A stretch of 64,000 bases of DNA from contig CM032121.1 in assembly GCA_018894105.1 (NCBI GenBank), positions 20,866,730 to 20,930,729 on the forward strand. The letters run 5' to 3'. Below the pieces are notes generated by a model. It was not told where the DNA came from. It saw only the letters and a program-made list of their open reading frames with translations, and made no database searches. The stretch comes from Jacaranda mimosifolia. Its lineage: Eukaryota > Streptophyta > Magnoliopsida > Lamiales > Bignoniaceae. Within the stretch, counting starts at the first letter, position 1, and each line of letters opens with the position of its first letter. Below are positions 36,260-47,719 of this stretch, one piece after another. Made by a program: the position numbers and the translations under genes.

Positions 36260-38826
36260 TAACACCTTAAGACATCATATCCCAGACAAAGTGATACCTT
36301 ATGTTAATGTGCTTTGTTCTATTATGAAATGCTTGATTCTTTGACGAGTGTATGACACTCTGACTATAACAAAATATATAAGTAATCTCAGAATCCATAC
36401 CCATATCCTCAATTAGGCCCTTTAGCCAAATGCCTTCCTTCACGCTTTTAGCCAAAGCCATGTACTCAGCTTCTGTTGTGGACAATGCAACTGATGATTG
36501 TAAAGTCGCCTTCCATCTTACTATACAACTCAAAACACAAAACACATACCTAGTCATAGACCTTCTGCTGTCCAAATCTCCTCTATAATCTGCATCTACA
36601 TAGCCAATAATTCTAGCAGTAGAATTCAATTAATTATACATCAAACATCTATCTGCAGAGCCTCTCAAATACCTCATGATCTATTTCACAGCCTGCCAAT
36701 GAGTCTTTCCTAGCTTATGCATATATCTGCTCACAACATTAACTGCATGTGAAATGTCTGGCCTAGTGCATACCATGGCGTACATCAAGTCACCCACTGC
36801 ACTAGCATACATCACATTAGACATGTGCTCCACCTCCTCCTTAGTACTTGGTGATAGATCTAATGAGAGCCTGAAATGAGCTGCAAGTGGCATACTAACT
36901 GGCTTGAACTTATCCATCCCAAATCGCTCAAGTACTTTCTCAATGTAATGCTGTTGAGACAAGTACAACAATCTTACGTGTTTGTCCCAAATGATCTCCA
37001 TGCCCAAAATCTTCTTTACACCGCCCAAATCTTTCATCTCAAATTCTTCACTAACTAAGCTTTTAATTAGTTGATCTCAAATATGTTTATAAAGGTAATC
37101 AACATATCATCAACGTACAACAGCAATTATATGAGAAAGATATCACTACAAATTTTATAATATACGCAATAATCCAATTTGCTTCCTGTATATCCCATCT
37201 TGGTAATAAAAGCATCAAACCTTTTATACCACTGCCTGGGAGATTGTTTCAGGCCATATAATGACTTCTATAAAAGACAATCTTGATTTTGTTTCCCGAG
37301 AACAACAAATCCTTCCGGTTAACTCATGTAGATTTGTTCTTCCAACTCACAATGCAGAAATGTTGTTTTCACATCCATCTACTCCAGCTCCACATCAAAT
37401 AGAGCAACCATGGCAAGTAAAACACGGATGGAAGTACGTTTTACAGTTGGAGAAAACACTTCATGAAAGTAAACTCCCTCTCTCTGAGTAAAACCCTTAG
37501 CAACCAATCATGCCTTGTATCTAGCATCTTCAACACTGGGAATCCCTTCCTTCTTCTTGTAGATCCATTTGCAACCTATAATTTTATGCCTTTTGAGTAC
37601 ATCAACAAGCTCCTATGTGCTATTCTTGTGTAGAGACTCCATCTCTTCACTTATAGTTGCAACCCATCTATCAAAATTTGTCCTGAAAATTGTCTTTTGT
37701 ATGAGACTGGATCATTTCCTACAAACTCCTCGACTAAACTCAAAGCATAAGCTACCAAATCTGAGTAAGCAAACTACTGTGGTGGTTTGATTTGCCTCAT
37801 TTCCCTATCGCGAGCCAAACGATAATTTTGTAGTGGTTCATTTTCCTGCTGTTGATTAGGTGATAATGCACTCTAACCAACTTCATCTACCACCTTCTGT
37901 TTCTCCTTTGAAACTTGTAGAGTGTCAAGTTCAAACTTCACCTTTTCCTTAATACCATGTTGACTGCTTTCGGGCTACTCCACCTTCTTCATCACCGCAG
38001 ACTCATCAAATGTCACGTCCCTACTAATAATCATCTTGGAGCACTTGTTATAATTACACGACAAATGATAACCTTTGACTCTATCTATATGGCCTAGAAA
38101 TATGCATTTCCTAGCCCTTGGCTCAAGCTTCCCATCCTAAACATGAGCATATGCAGGACAACCAAATACTTTTAGATTTGATTAATCAACAGGAGACTTG
38201 GACTAAACTTCCATTGGTGTTTTGCGGTCCAAAGCAGTTGATGGTGACCTATTCACCAAATAACACGCAGTGTTAATCACTTTTGCCCAAAAATCCTTGG
38301 ACAATCCAGCGTTAAAGAACATGCATTTAGCTCTTTCCAAGATAGTCCTGTTAATCCATTCTGTTGTGGTGTATATATAATTGTACGATGCCTCACAATT
38401 CCATCCTTATTGCAGAATTTCTGAAATTCCTTGTTGTAGAACTCCAATCCGTTGTCAGTCCTCAAGCGCTTGATTTCCTTTCTTGTCTGCTTCTCCATTA
38501 AAGTCTTCCATTGCTTGAAGTTGACAAATACCTCATCCTTATGCTTTAACATGTATACCCATACTCTCTGTGAGAAAATCATCTATGAATGTCAGCGTGT
38601 ACCTAGCACCTCTCTTTGAAGGAACCTGAGAAGGCTCCCAAAGATCTGAGTAAATGTAATCCAAGGTGCCCTTGGTCCTGTGAACCGTAGTATCGAATTT
38701 CACCCTGTGTTGCTTGCCCAACACACACTGTTCGCCAAAATCCAGCTCTCCAGTCTTCTCTTCACAAAGCAAACCTCGTTTGCTCAGTTCTGACATCCCA
38801 TTCTCACTCATATGCCTAAGCCACAT
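36260..38826 (-). pseudogene. Copia pol: integrase, RT, RNase H (35.6-kb element)
   Basis: From right to left: pre-integrase (WLRHMSENGMSELSKRG) and CVLGKQH at 38826-38690, integrase core (YTLTFIDDF, then RLRTDNGLEFYNKEF) at 38600-38400, and RT between about 38000 and 36680 with LGGVKKILGMEI and GRFGMDK-like text. RNase H lies at 36629-36267 (RIIGYVDADYRGDLDSRRS, SSVALSTTEAEYMAL). The RNase H stretch is open for 120 codons, but frame changes separate integrase, RT and RNase H. The protein would have copied and integrated the element's DNA. Confidence 0.85.
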
Positions 38827-38892
38827 ATGTCATAGTCTTATAGTATTATTGATTGATGAAAAAACCGCTGCAGTACCAAAAATCGTGTTTCC

Positions 38893-40100
38893 CTACAATA
38901 TGTAAAAGTCGTTCTGCTTGTCTCTATTCATGATAAGCAATGCGCCTTTGGAAACTTGCGGAACTCCAGATTGAGCTTTGTACTCATAACCATTCTTGTC
39001 CAGAACACCCAGGGATATCATATTTTTCTTCAGATCTGGAACATGACGCACATCTATTAAGGTCCTTACTATGCGGTCATGCATTCTGATACAAACTGAG
39101 GCAATTCTTACAACTCTGCAAGAAGCATAGTTTCCCATAAGCACTTTACCACCATCATATTTCTGGTATGTGGTAAACCAATCTTCTCGTGGGCACATGT
39201 GGTAGGAACAACCAATATCCAAAATCCATTCAGAGCTTAGTAAAGTTTCAGCAACGTTGAGAACAAGCCAACCATCAGACTCACCCTCAACAACTCTTGC
39301 GACATCATCCCATTTTTTATCAAAAGTTTCATCTGCATCCTTTGTCTTTCCTCGTTCAGGACAATTTCGTTTCCAATGCCTCTTTCCATCATACCTAAAA
39401 CACTTGTCACCATTTCTAGGCTTGGTTCGGGACTTCGATCGACCTCTACTCCTTCCCCTTTCTCTCGGTCTCCCTTTCGCCACTAATCCTTCCCCACTTT
39501 CAATATCGTTGCTGCCCAGGAGATATTTTCTCAACTCGTTGGAATTCAATGAGGTCTTCACATCCTTCATTGAAATCGTATCCCTCCTATACAACAAAGC
39601 AGTGACCAAGTGCTCAAAAGATTTAGGTAGAGAACACAAGAGAATTAACGTTTGATCCTCATCATCAATTTTAACATCTATATTAGCGAGATCCAGAATC
39701 ACCTTATTGAAAAAATCAATATGCTGAGTAATAGATGTTCCTTCTTTCATTCTTAATGTGTATAATCGCTATTTCAAATACAATCGATTCGTCAGGGATT
39801 TCGTCATATAGAGACTCCCCAGATTTGAACATAATCCCATTGGCGTACTTTCTGTGGCGACCTCTCTTAGTACGTTATCCCCCAATGATAACACCAGAGT
39901 ACTGTAAGCCTTCGCCATGAACTCATCTTTCTCCTCATCTGTCAGCATTTTCGGCAAGGAATATCTGCCCTTTAATGCTCTCTATAAACTTTGTTCACAT
40001 AGGAGGACGTCACCTTCTTCTTCTGTAGCCCAAAGTCGTTCTTCCCATCGAATTTCTCTACCTTGTACTTCATGCCTGACATTCGATCCAACCTGCTCTA
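38893..40100 (-). pseudogene. Copia gag and protease (35.6-kb element)
   Basis: Gag starts just inside the primer-binding site (VEKFDGKNDFG near 40055) and loses frame once near 39750. From there 285 codons stay open through the end of gag, an Arg-rich linker, the zinc knuckle and the protease. The knuckle CFRYDGKRHWKRNC has lost its second cysteine to tyrosine, and the protease core reads LDIGCSYH instead of D-T/S-G. Thus both nucleic-acid binding and processing are likely lost despite the open frame. The plus-strand sister is at 21711-22600. Confidence 0.85.
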
Positions 40101-40109
40101 ATACTAATT

Positions 40110-40612
40110 TGTTGTAACTCAGAAGGATCTATTGCGGAAACAATAAAATAGCAGTAAAGTAATTCAATGGAATATGACAACAAGATTTAACGTGGTTCGG
40201 TGATGAGCCTAATCTACCCGACAAAGAAAAGGAATTTTTTAATCTCAAATCAAGTAACAAGTATAAACTTGAATCCCACAAATCTCACGAGAACACCTAA
40301 CACCCTCATTCTAAATTCCGTCTTGAGAAACAAACTCGAAAGCAGTCTAGAAACCGTCGTATTATGTTTGTGTTTCACTCATTAATGATTGTCCTGGAAG
40401 AAAACTGAATTTATACCTGTGAAAACAAGCCCTTGGCCCAGGGCCTGTGCTCGGTGCCTACAGCTACGAGCCCGGCGTTGCAGCACGAATTTTTGGTGCC
40501 GTGGCACCAGGCGCCAGCTGCTGAAAACTTCTCTAGTCCTTGCGTATGACATTTCGCACCGTTTCTTTCATTTCTCGTCATATGTGGCTCAAATTTCAAA
40601 GCAAAATTAACA
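40110..40612 (-). repeat. 5' LTR of the 35.6-kb Copia element
   Basis: On the minus strand it starts TGTTAATTTTGC at 40612 and ends GAGTTACAACA at 40110. Aligns along its length with 35583-36078 and, more loosely, with the 650-bp LTRs near 21 and 26 kb. Confidence 0.85.
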
Positions 40613-40617
40613 CTATT

Positions 40618-42200
40618 GATAGCCAATTCAACTTACTTTTTGGACTACAGTAAAAAATAACCTGATTATCTTTTGCAAATACTTGAGTAGTAAAATATTT
40701 GGCGGGATATAAAAATTAATGGATGAGAACGAGTTGGTGACCGGTGATGGCTTTTGACCTATGAAGTGGATCATTCATTATTAATAACTTTAAGGATATT
40801 TTTCAAGTTGGAGACTGACAATCACATTCCAAATGTTTAAATTTACTAAAATCTAATCCAAAAATGACGCTCGTTATAGTAATTGTTTTATCCATGATTG
40901 GGTACATCACTTATGGTTTCTCAGATGAAGAAATGAAAAAAGGTGATGGTTTACTTGTTGCCGACTCTTTTATTACTTGTTTATACTTTATTATCGTATC
41001 ACCGGCCCTGTCAATTGGTTCTCTACAATCACTTTCGGAAAATTAAATACGCCTATGTGTGTGTGTGTATATATATATATATAGATGGTAATTTATTCCT
41101 TATTTCTTAGACATGGTAATATTCTAAAGAGTTCAAATTTCTCACAACACTTATTTGCTTCATATATATGATATTAAAAAAAAATTACTTTGCACTTGGG
41201 ATATTTTATTTTATTTTACATTTCTTATCCTCTTCTAACTTATTGATATATGTCAAGTGTATTTGATTTTAAATTATTTATTTTTATAAGAAAATATTTG
41301 ATGAGGGAATTATATAGCATACCAATCTTTTTCCACAATTGTTCTTTTTTTCTTTGTATCGAATATTATGGAATGTGGATTGAGGAGAACTAAATTCAGG
41401 ATTTTTTTCGTACAAGAGAATGGTATCGCTACTATCAATTTAACAATACTGTCTCTTTCTAGTGTAAGAAAAATTCATCCTTGGAGTGACCAGTGAGTAA
41501 TGGTATATTATCTTTACTAAGACAACCTTGACCACAATTTCTTTCTGAAAATGAATGTGAAACCTACTTTATAGCCGCCCATTTTATTTGCACCATCCCT
41601 TCTTACTTGGTCCGGTCCAAATGATTCGAGTGAAAACAAAACATACATGCATGCTATATTCATGGCTGCCTTTTCCTCCTCCATTTTGATTCAAGTCTGC
41701 CCGTATCCATACCTTTATCAATTATTATTTATTTATTTTTTTAATTTTCTTGCCTGGCCACAAGCTTTTTCGGTGTAAGAATCTTAAGTTTAGCTCGCTA
41801 GAACAGTCGTTGGAGGCCAAAACAGACCTTGATTAACCATAAATCAACCAAGAACGTTATGGTCTAATTTGAAAATGGTTAGCATGAGCTCGACAAGCCA
41901 AGGAAATCAATACATATGGACTGATCATCTATTTTACTCTGTTTTCTCCTCTTTTCCCCTTTACTTTTTCTTTTTAAACTTTTATAGACTGTTCCTCCGA
42001 GGAGATTGGATTAGATTAAGACCTCATTTTCTTCGTTATAGCAGACCATAAATTTCACAGTAACTATGAATGATTAACACGTAGTTGTGATTAGATTCCA
42101 CTAACGGACCATCCTTGATTATAATATGTTCCACCTAATTTAACTCTAGAATATCGTATCCCACGTCAACCTTTTTTTTTTTTTCCCATTTTTTTCAATT
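40618..42200. other. Intergenic sequence, no gene recognised
   Basis: AT-rich with TG and TA runs near 41058-41085. A 60-codon hydrophobic open frame at 40864-41046 has no recognisable domain. Nothing else of note. Confidence 0.45.
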
Positions 42201-42202
42201 AA

Positions 42203-42555
42203 GAGGGTGTTTGGCTGAACTTATTTAAAACATCTTATAAGCTCATATATCTTATGAAATATTTTTGGAACTTATAAGATGTTAGATCTTATTTTTGAAA
42301 TAAGTTATTGAAGCATTTAGGTAAAATAAGATTTTAGAGGTTATAAGATGTTAGTAATGACAATTTTGTAATTAAAATTGTTAAAAATGAAGGAGTTTGT
42401 TAAGATCTTAAAAATAAGTTAGAGTCTCATTTTTTCTTTAAAAGAGCTTATAAGATCCTAACATCTTATGTTAGGATCTTATAAGCTCTTTTTTAAAAAA
42501 ATTTATCAAATATTTGTTATCATCTTATAAGCTCTAAAACAATTTATAATATGAG
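42203..42555. mobile_element. MITE-like element built from TCTTATAAG palindromes, ends uncertain
   Basis: Starts near GAGGGTGTTTGGCTGAACTT, a typical MITE-type left end, and is filled with AGCTTATAAGAT and its complement in both orientations. A matching right end was not found; the sequence fades near 42550. Contains the perfect 25-bp inverted repeat described separately. No coding frame. Confidence 0.5.
42440..42492. repeat. Perfect 25-bp inverted repeat with 3-bp spacer
   Basis: Left arm starts AAAAGAGCTTATAAGATCC (42440-42464), spacer CTT, and the right arm (42468-42492) is its exact reverse complement. It could form a hairpin in RNA or a cruciform in DNA. It lies inside the MITE-like element. 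Confidence 0.9.
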
Positions 42556-43475
42556 ATTATTACTGATAATTGATTGTAGTATTTGAAAATTTGAATATAG
42601 CACAAAATTTCCAAATTTGCGAGGGTAGTTTTTCTATCTTGATCCATACATGCTTTTCTAGTAAAATTCGAAATTTAGACATTTGTAGAGATAATTGCAA
42701 TTTACCTCCATGTGATTGTAAAAATAGACAAATCGTCCCCTTATGAAAATAAAATAAAACACATATATATATATATATATATATATACACAAGAACCTAC
42801 CTTATGTTTTCTAAAATTATGCTCACTACCCCCACTCCTTATTTTCTACCCATTTAACGTAATTTTATTATATAAAGAGTAATTTACCCTTAATTATTTT
42901 ATATATCTTCAATTCAATTTAAATAATTTCTTTACTTTTTTCTTTTTTTCTCATTCTTTTCTTCTTTTTTTTTTTCTCATTTATCTTTCTTCCATTATTT
43001 CATATATTTCTCATTTTATACATATATATAAATTTATTTATAAAATTTAAATCACTTTTATTTTTATCTTATCAATTATATTAATCTTCCTTTGTATTTA
43101 TTAATTCCAAATTAAATAAATTTAAATTTTATAAAAATATATATCATATTTTTTATGTACACTTAATTTCATATATAGCATATATATATATATATAAATT
43201 TATCTAAAAAATTTAAATAACTTTTATTTTTATATTTTTACTTTCTAATTATTCACATATATATATTTATTTTTTTATTTATACTTATTCACATTTAAAT
43301 ATATATACACACATATATATAAATTTATTTATGAAATTTAAATAATGTTTGTTTTTATCTTATCAAATATATATATATATATATATTTCTTCTAATTATT
43401 CATTTCATATAAATATACATTTATACACTGTATAGTATTAACAATATATATTATAATTATAATGACATATATAAG
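42556..43475. other. Extremely AT-rich sequence
   Basis: Dominated by TATATA runs (42761-42786, 43180-43200, 43367-43385) and T-rich tracts. No gene. The block at 42690-42745 (AATTTACCTCCATG ... CGTCCCCTTATG) resembles plant Mutator-like ends in style, and a similar block in reverse lies at about 44030-44100, but they do not pair well base by base. Confidence 0.4.
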
Positions 43476-43479
43476 TTAT

Positions 43480-43745
43480 AAACCCTAGGCCTTCCCAACC
43501 TCCCCACCCCACACCGCCAGCGGCTGCTATGGCAGGCAGCCTGCCGGCGTTGCCGGCAGCCCCCGAAAACCCCCCCTGCCAGCATAGCCCATCTCCCCCT
43601 GGCCAGATCCACGTTGATGGCGGCCTTCGGCCGCCATTTGTTTAATATATATATATTTTTAAGTTATAGGCCGCTGCTGGCAGCGGCAAATGGCTGCCAT
43701 GGCCATGGCCTTGGCAGCCGACGGGGTGGGGTAGGGTGGTTGCGG
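43480..43745. other. GC-rich island in AT-rich surroundings
   Basis: About 265 bp of GC-rich sequence (GCCGGCGTTGCCGGCAGC, GGCAGCGGC, GCCATGGCCATGG) bounded by TATATA tracts and split by a 50-bp AT-rich piece. Contains a perfect 9-bp hairpin ATGGCGGCC-TTC-GGCCGCCAT at 43617-43637. No open frame with a recognisable product. Confidence 0.7.
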
Positions 43746-44120
43746 GTAGTTTATATATCTTTTATATTATATATATAATGAACAATACATATATGTGTAT
43801 TTATATGCAATATATATGTGCATATATATATATATAGATATGATAATGTATTATATTATATATATATTTTTTAAGAATATAATGTAATTTAATATAGACC
43901 GTTGATTTCTTAAAAGAAAATCCAACGGTTGATGAAAAAGGGTATAATCATTTTTTAATATGTAAAAATATAGGTCCAGAGGTACATGCCCACACGTGTG
44001 CTATGCCAGCGTTATAAGGTGGGTTCGTTGCATGATTTTTAAAAACATAAGGGTGTTTTTTGTAACATTTTTTTTGACAGGGGGTGTTTTGCCTGTTTTG
44101 ACGATTAAGAGATCAAGAAG
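43746..44120. other. AT-rich spacer
   Basis: TATA-rich sequence followed by a block with GCACACGTGTG-type words (near 43990) and G-rich GGGGGTGTTTTGCCTG near 44080. Possibly the right end of a decayed Mutator-like element spanning the GC island, but its ends do not pair convincingly. Confidence 0.35.
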
Positions 44121-44462
44121 TGTCAAAAAATGGACCTTGGGTCTAGCTCACTCTAAAAGTTGGATCAAGAGGTGAAGATTGTTTAAGACCATATATAGAG
44201 ACCACTATTTATTTATTCCACCAATGTGGGACACTAACACACCCCTTTCACGCCTAGGAATATTTGGAGCATGGAATAATATGAAATCGGTAGCCCAACA
44301 ACAATGAGTAACCCGACATTGGGAGTGAATGGCTTTGATATCATGTTGAGGAATGAACCTCAGGCCTAACTCACCCCAAAAGTTAACTTAAGAGGTGAAA
44401 ATTATCCAAGACCATATATAGAGACCATAATTTATTTATTTCATCAATATGGGATTTAACTC
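44121..44462 (-). mobile_element. TRIM (miniature LTR retrotransposon), 342 bp
   Basis: Two direct repeats of 119 bp each (44121-44239 and 44344-44462) share blocks such as GACCATATATAGAGACCA, and enclose a 104-bp interior with no coding capacity. On the minus strand the interior begins TGATATCAAAGCC, a close match to the tRNA-iMet primer-binding site, directly after the 5' repeat (ends CAACA). It ends in GTGAAAGGGGTG, a purine tract, directly before the 3' repeat (TGTTAGTGTCCCACATTGG). That is the full signal set of a terminal-repeat retrotransposon in miniature, which depends on another element's enzymes. A target duplication was not confirmed. Confidence 0.75.
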
Positions 44463-45436
44463 TTTATTCTAATATAGAACTATTGTTAGCAATTATTCAC
44501 CAAAAAAAGAACTATTGTTAGCAATAAATAAATTTGTGCCTAAGTTTTAGTTACTTTTAATTGTAGGACAAGGATTTTCTAGCATTTATTTTTCTTATTT
44601 ATACATATGCATAATAGGAGTTCATTAGAATTTGAACTTCTGACCTCATATTTCATTTATAAGACTTATACAATTTGACCAAGGTCACTCAGCAACAATT
44701 AATTGTAATGAATTAGCAATTCAATGAAATTGAATGAAATTTGAAAGTTACTAGAATAACAAAAATTCTTCAAATCAAATATGGTATTGACCTTATTATG
44801 CCTAAGCAAACATCTTATCGCTAGTTTCATTTTTTTTCCTTAATTGAAACAATTAATTATATTATCATATCATGACATTAATAACTAATTCAACACAAAA
44901 TATAACTGGATTAAGAAGTTCACGTTCAACAGAAAATAAATAAATATCAAACTGGACAAATATAAGTATGAAATAGAACTAATAACATGTAGTTCTAAAA
45001 CTCAAATTTTACCACTTGAATATGCCTAATCCAAGGAGTAAAAGAATAGTTCACGATTAAATTTTCAATGATAAAACATAATAGAAAAGTGGGAAGATTT
45101 ATCAAATTTGTAACGTTAGATTTTTACAAATTTCCACAATACCAGGCACGGCTGATGGTTTTGAACATCATTATCACATTAGTTTTTCCAAAAGCAAATT
45201 GTGGAATGCCAAATTACCAACATGGGCGGCACAAGCAGATAGAACTATGTGGACCACATTTCTCACACGCACAAAGAAAACGTGATGACTCTCCGGGAAA
45301 TTTTGATGACTTGGTCAAACCTTTTCTCTATTTGTCTATTAGAATATTATTCTACTTTTTTCTTTGCTTATCTTACGAGAACTGTATGTATGTTAGAAAT
45401 TGTGTTTAATGTAAAGGGAGAAAAAGAAAAGGGGGA
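44463..45436. other. AT-rich spacer, no gene accepted
   Basis: Holds an open frame of 113 codons at 45068-45409 on the plus strand with no recognised domain or codon signal. Otherwise AT-rich and featureless. Confidence 0.4.
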
Positions 45437-46215
45437 CTAGGAATGACACGAGTGTTCCGTATCCTTAAGGTTTCTATTGCCCCCGGCCACTACTATTAGT
45501 TTGCTAAGCCCCCATTTGGTTTCATTTTCATTTTCATTTCCAGTTTTCAGCATTTCCAAATTGGTGAAAATTAGTTAGTGGAAATGAGTTGAAAATGAGT
45601 TTGTATTTGGATGAAATGTTGGAAATGTAATGGTTATGTTGGTTTTAATAGGTTGTAGGTGGAGAGAGATAGAAATAATGGAATAGAGAGAGAACATATA
45701 TAGGTTATTGGAGAATATGGTTTGAAAATAAAAATGATGTTGGGTGAAAATGTGTAAAAAGTAATGTGTTTTATTTCTGAAACAGTAGAAAATATGAAAA
45801 TGCGGATTGAAAATGGAACCAAACAGGCTCTAAGGGTTACAGGAAATGCACCTTTAGGGTGTATGTCAAGCCTCCAAGAAAAGTTTCAAATGATAGCAAT
45901 TCATTTGAAAGTACGTAAAATTTTTCTACGGAAGGATAATTTCAACTAAAGGAGGAGGGGACTATTTATAAGTGAGGCTATTCAATGGCTACAGAAACAT
46001 TTTGTAACCACCCTTCGGCCACAAAAACATTTCGCAGTGGCCCTTCGGTTATAGAAATATTTTTATAACTGTAAAAAACATCTTGTAACAGTTAAACACT
46101 TATGTGTACAAAATTAGTTTTGCAAACAATTATGCATCTTTTTACAAACCTACTTGGATATAATATAAATACTTGAAATAATTCTCACTTGAATTATATA
46201 AGGTGCATATAAACA
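45437..46215 (-). repeat. 3' LTR of the 45-kb Copia element, interrupted by a MITE
   Basis: Aligns with 51717-52215 before and after the MITE. Shared blocks include CTATCCTTAAGGTTTCTATTG (plus strand; ATCCTTAAGG in both) and TTTCAAATGATAGCAATTCA. The upper end TGTTTATATGCACC at 46215 follows the purine tract. Confidence 0.85.
45508..45830. mobile_element. Tourist-like (PIF/Harbinger) MITE, 323 bp
   Basis: Flanked by TAA on both sides (45505-45507 and 45831-45833). Ends are GCCCCCATTTGGTTTCATTT and the complement of GGAACCAAACAGGCTC. The sister LTR at about 51775-51795 has the same site (TTGCTAAGGGTT) with a single TAA and no insert, which confirms both element boundaries and the 3-bp duplication. 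Confidence 0.9.
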
Positions 46216-46497
46216 ATCCCTCACTTGTGTGAAAAACTACTTTTGACCAAACAACTCTCTGTTAATCATCTCTAAGGACTATGTACATAGAGAAAGGTAT
46301 GATTCACATTGAATCTTCCTTTAGAGATAATAACTCAAAGTCATGATGAAGTTGATGATGTCCGCATATTGAACCTGTGCTCTTCTTATAACATGACTGA
46401 AATTATAACACACACGTGCTCCTTCCTTCGTGAAGAACAATCTCATTGCTTTGTGCTTTTATAGCCATGTGCAACATCCTATTTCATGAACCTCTAA

Positions 46498-47681
46498 GGT
46501 GGTGATTGGTATGGAGGAATGGAATTAGATGGAAAATGAATGACTTTAGGAATGGAATAAAGTTGGGAATGAAATAATATTGGTATAGTTTATTCTATGA
46601 TTGATATGTATAAGGAATGCAAAAGGAATGGAATCGCCATTCCTTCCTTAATTCCATTCTAATGATTAGTAAATAGGAATGGCCAGTTGGAATGGAATTT
46701 TTTTTGAATGACCAAATTACCCTTTTGTAAAAATTATTAAAATAAAAGTATTTATTAGTAAATTTTTTTTTTATATATTACCATAGATATTTTTTTAGTA
46801 AGTCTATAATTATGCAGTTTATTACTTTTAATATTATTTGAATTACATCAGTAAATGTATGTATTTTATATGTTATCAACAAGTTATATATGCTTATGCA
46901 AAAAAATAGAAGCACGATTTCTTTAAAATTATTATTTTTCAAATTGTAATTTAGTAAGCTCTTTTGTATTTTTCGATAAAATATAATTATAAAATTATAA
47001 AATACTTTATAACTAAAGTGCTTAACTTTTTCGTGATAAGGTTAGAATGATTTATTGTATTTTTTTATAAGTTTAATTTGAAGAATTGTTGATAGAATAG
47101 ACAACTTTTCATCTATTACTTATATATATATATATATATATATTTTAGTCATTCAAAAATATGTGGATACAAATAATATTTTAAATTATATATATTTCAT
47201 TAGCATAGACCAAATTGATGATACTTGTACTTTTTTATTATAAAAATTGAGATGCGCATAATTATTCTTATTTTATTATTTATTATTTTTTTAATTTTTA
47301 TAATAATTTTTATAATATTACTAAAAAATATATGAATAAAATATATAATTAAATAAAAACACATAGCAATCAAATAAGTTGGAATATAATATCAAATATT
47401 TTAAAAGTAAAGATTTCTTTTCTTAAATATAAAAGTATTTTATTAAATTGTGGAGTGTAATTATTTTTTTTAAAAAGAAAAGATATAAGTTAATTCATGA
47501 TGGATTGAAAATAGCTAAACCCATGGGGGAGGGAGGGAATGACTAAACCCATCCTTTTGGGAATGGGGATTCCAACGAGAATGGGCATTCCCATCTCTAA
47601 ATTATACCAATCATGGGTTTAGGAATAGACTTAGGAATGCCCATTTCATTCCCATCTTATTCTTGCGTACCAATCATACCA
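46498..47681. mobile_element. Tourist-like non-autonomous element, about 1.2 kb
   Basis: Starts GGTGGTGATTGGTATGGAGG and ends in the complement of TGGTATGATTGGTACGC. TAA lies on both sides (46495-46497 and 47682-47684). GGAATGGAAT-type repeats occur at both ends in inverted orientation. The centre is AT-rich without a transposase frame. Confidence 0.7.
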
Positions 47682-47719
47682 TAAGAGAATAAACCACAAC
47701 TCTCTATAAGGAACGGCCC

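Larger units (their letters stand above)
35583..40612 (-). mobile_element. Ty1-copia retrotransposon, complete outline, minus strand
   Basis: Perfect 5-bp target duplication CTATT (35578-35582 and 40613-40617). LTRs of about 500 bp at both ends. A primer-binding site remnant TAGTATTAGAGC (minus strand, 40095-40106) lies 3 bases inside the 5' LTR and matches the tRNA-iMet type with few changes. Internal order gag, protease, integrase, RT, RNase H on the minus strand. Same family as 21074-26336. Frame breaks and active-site changes mean it is not autonomous. Confidence 0.9.

Noticed and set aside
40864..41046. 60-codon hydrophobic open frame, possibly membrane protein
   Set aside because: Short, isolated and without a family signal; flanked by microsatellite sequence.
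45068..45409. 113-codon open frame on the plus strand
   Set aside because: No recognised domain, no promoter or splice context, and AT-rich codon use like the surrounding intergenic DNA.
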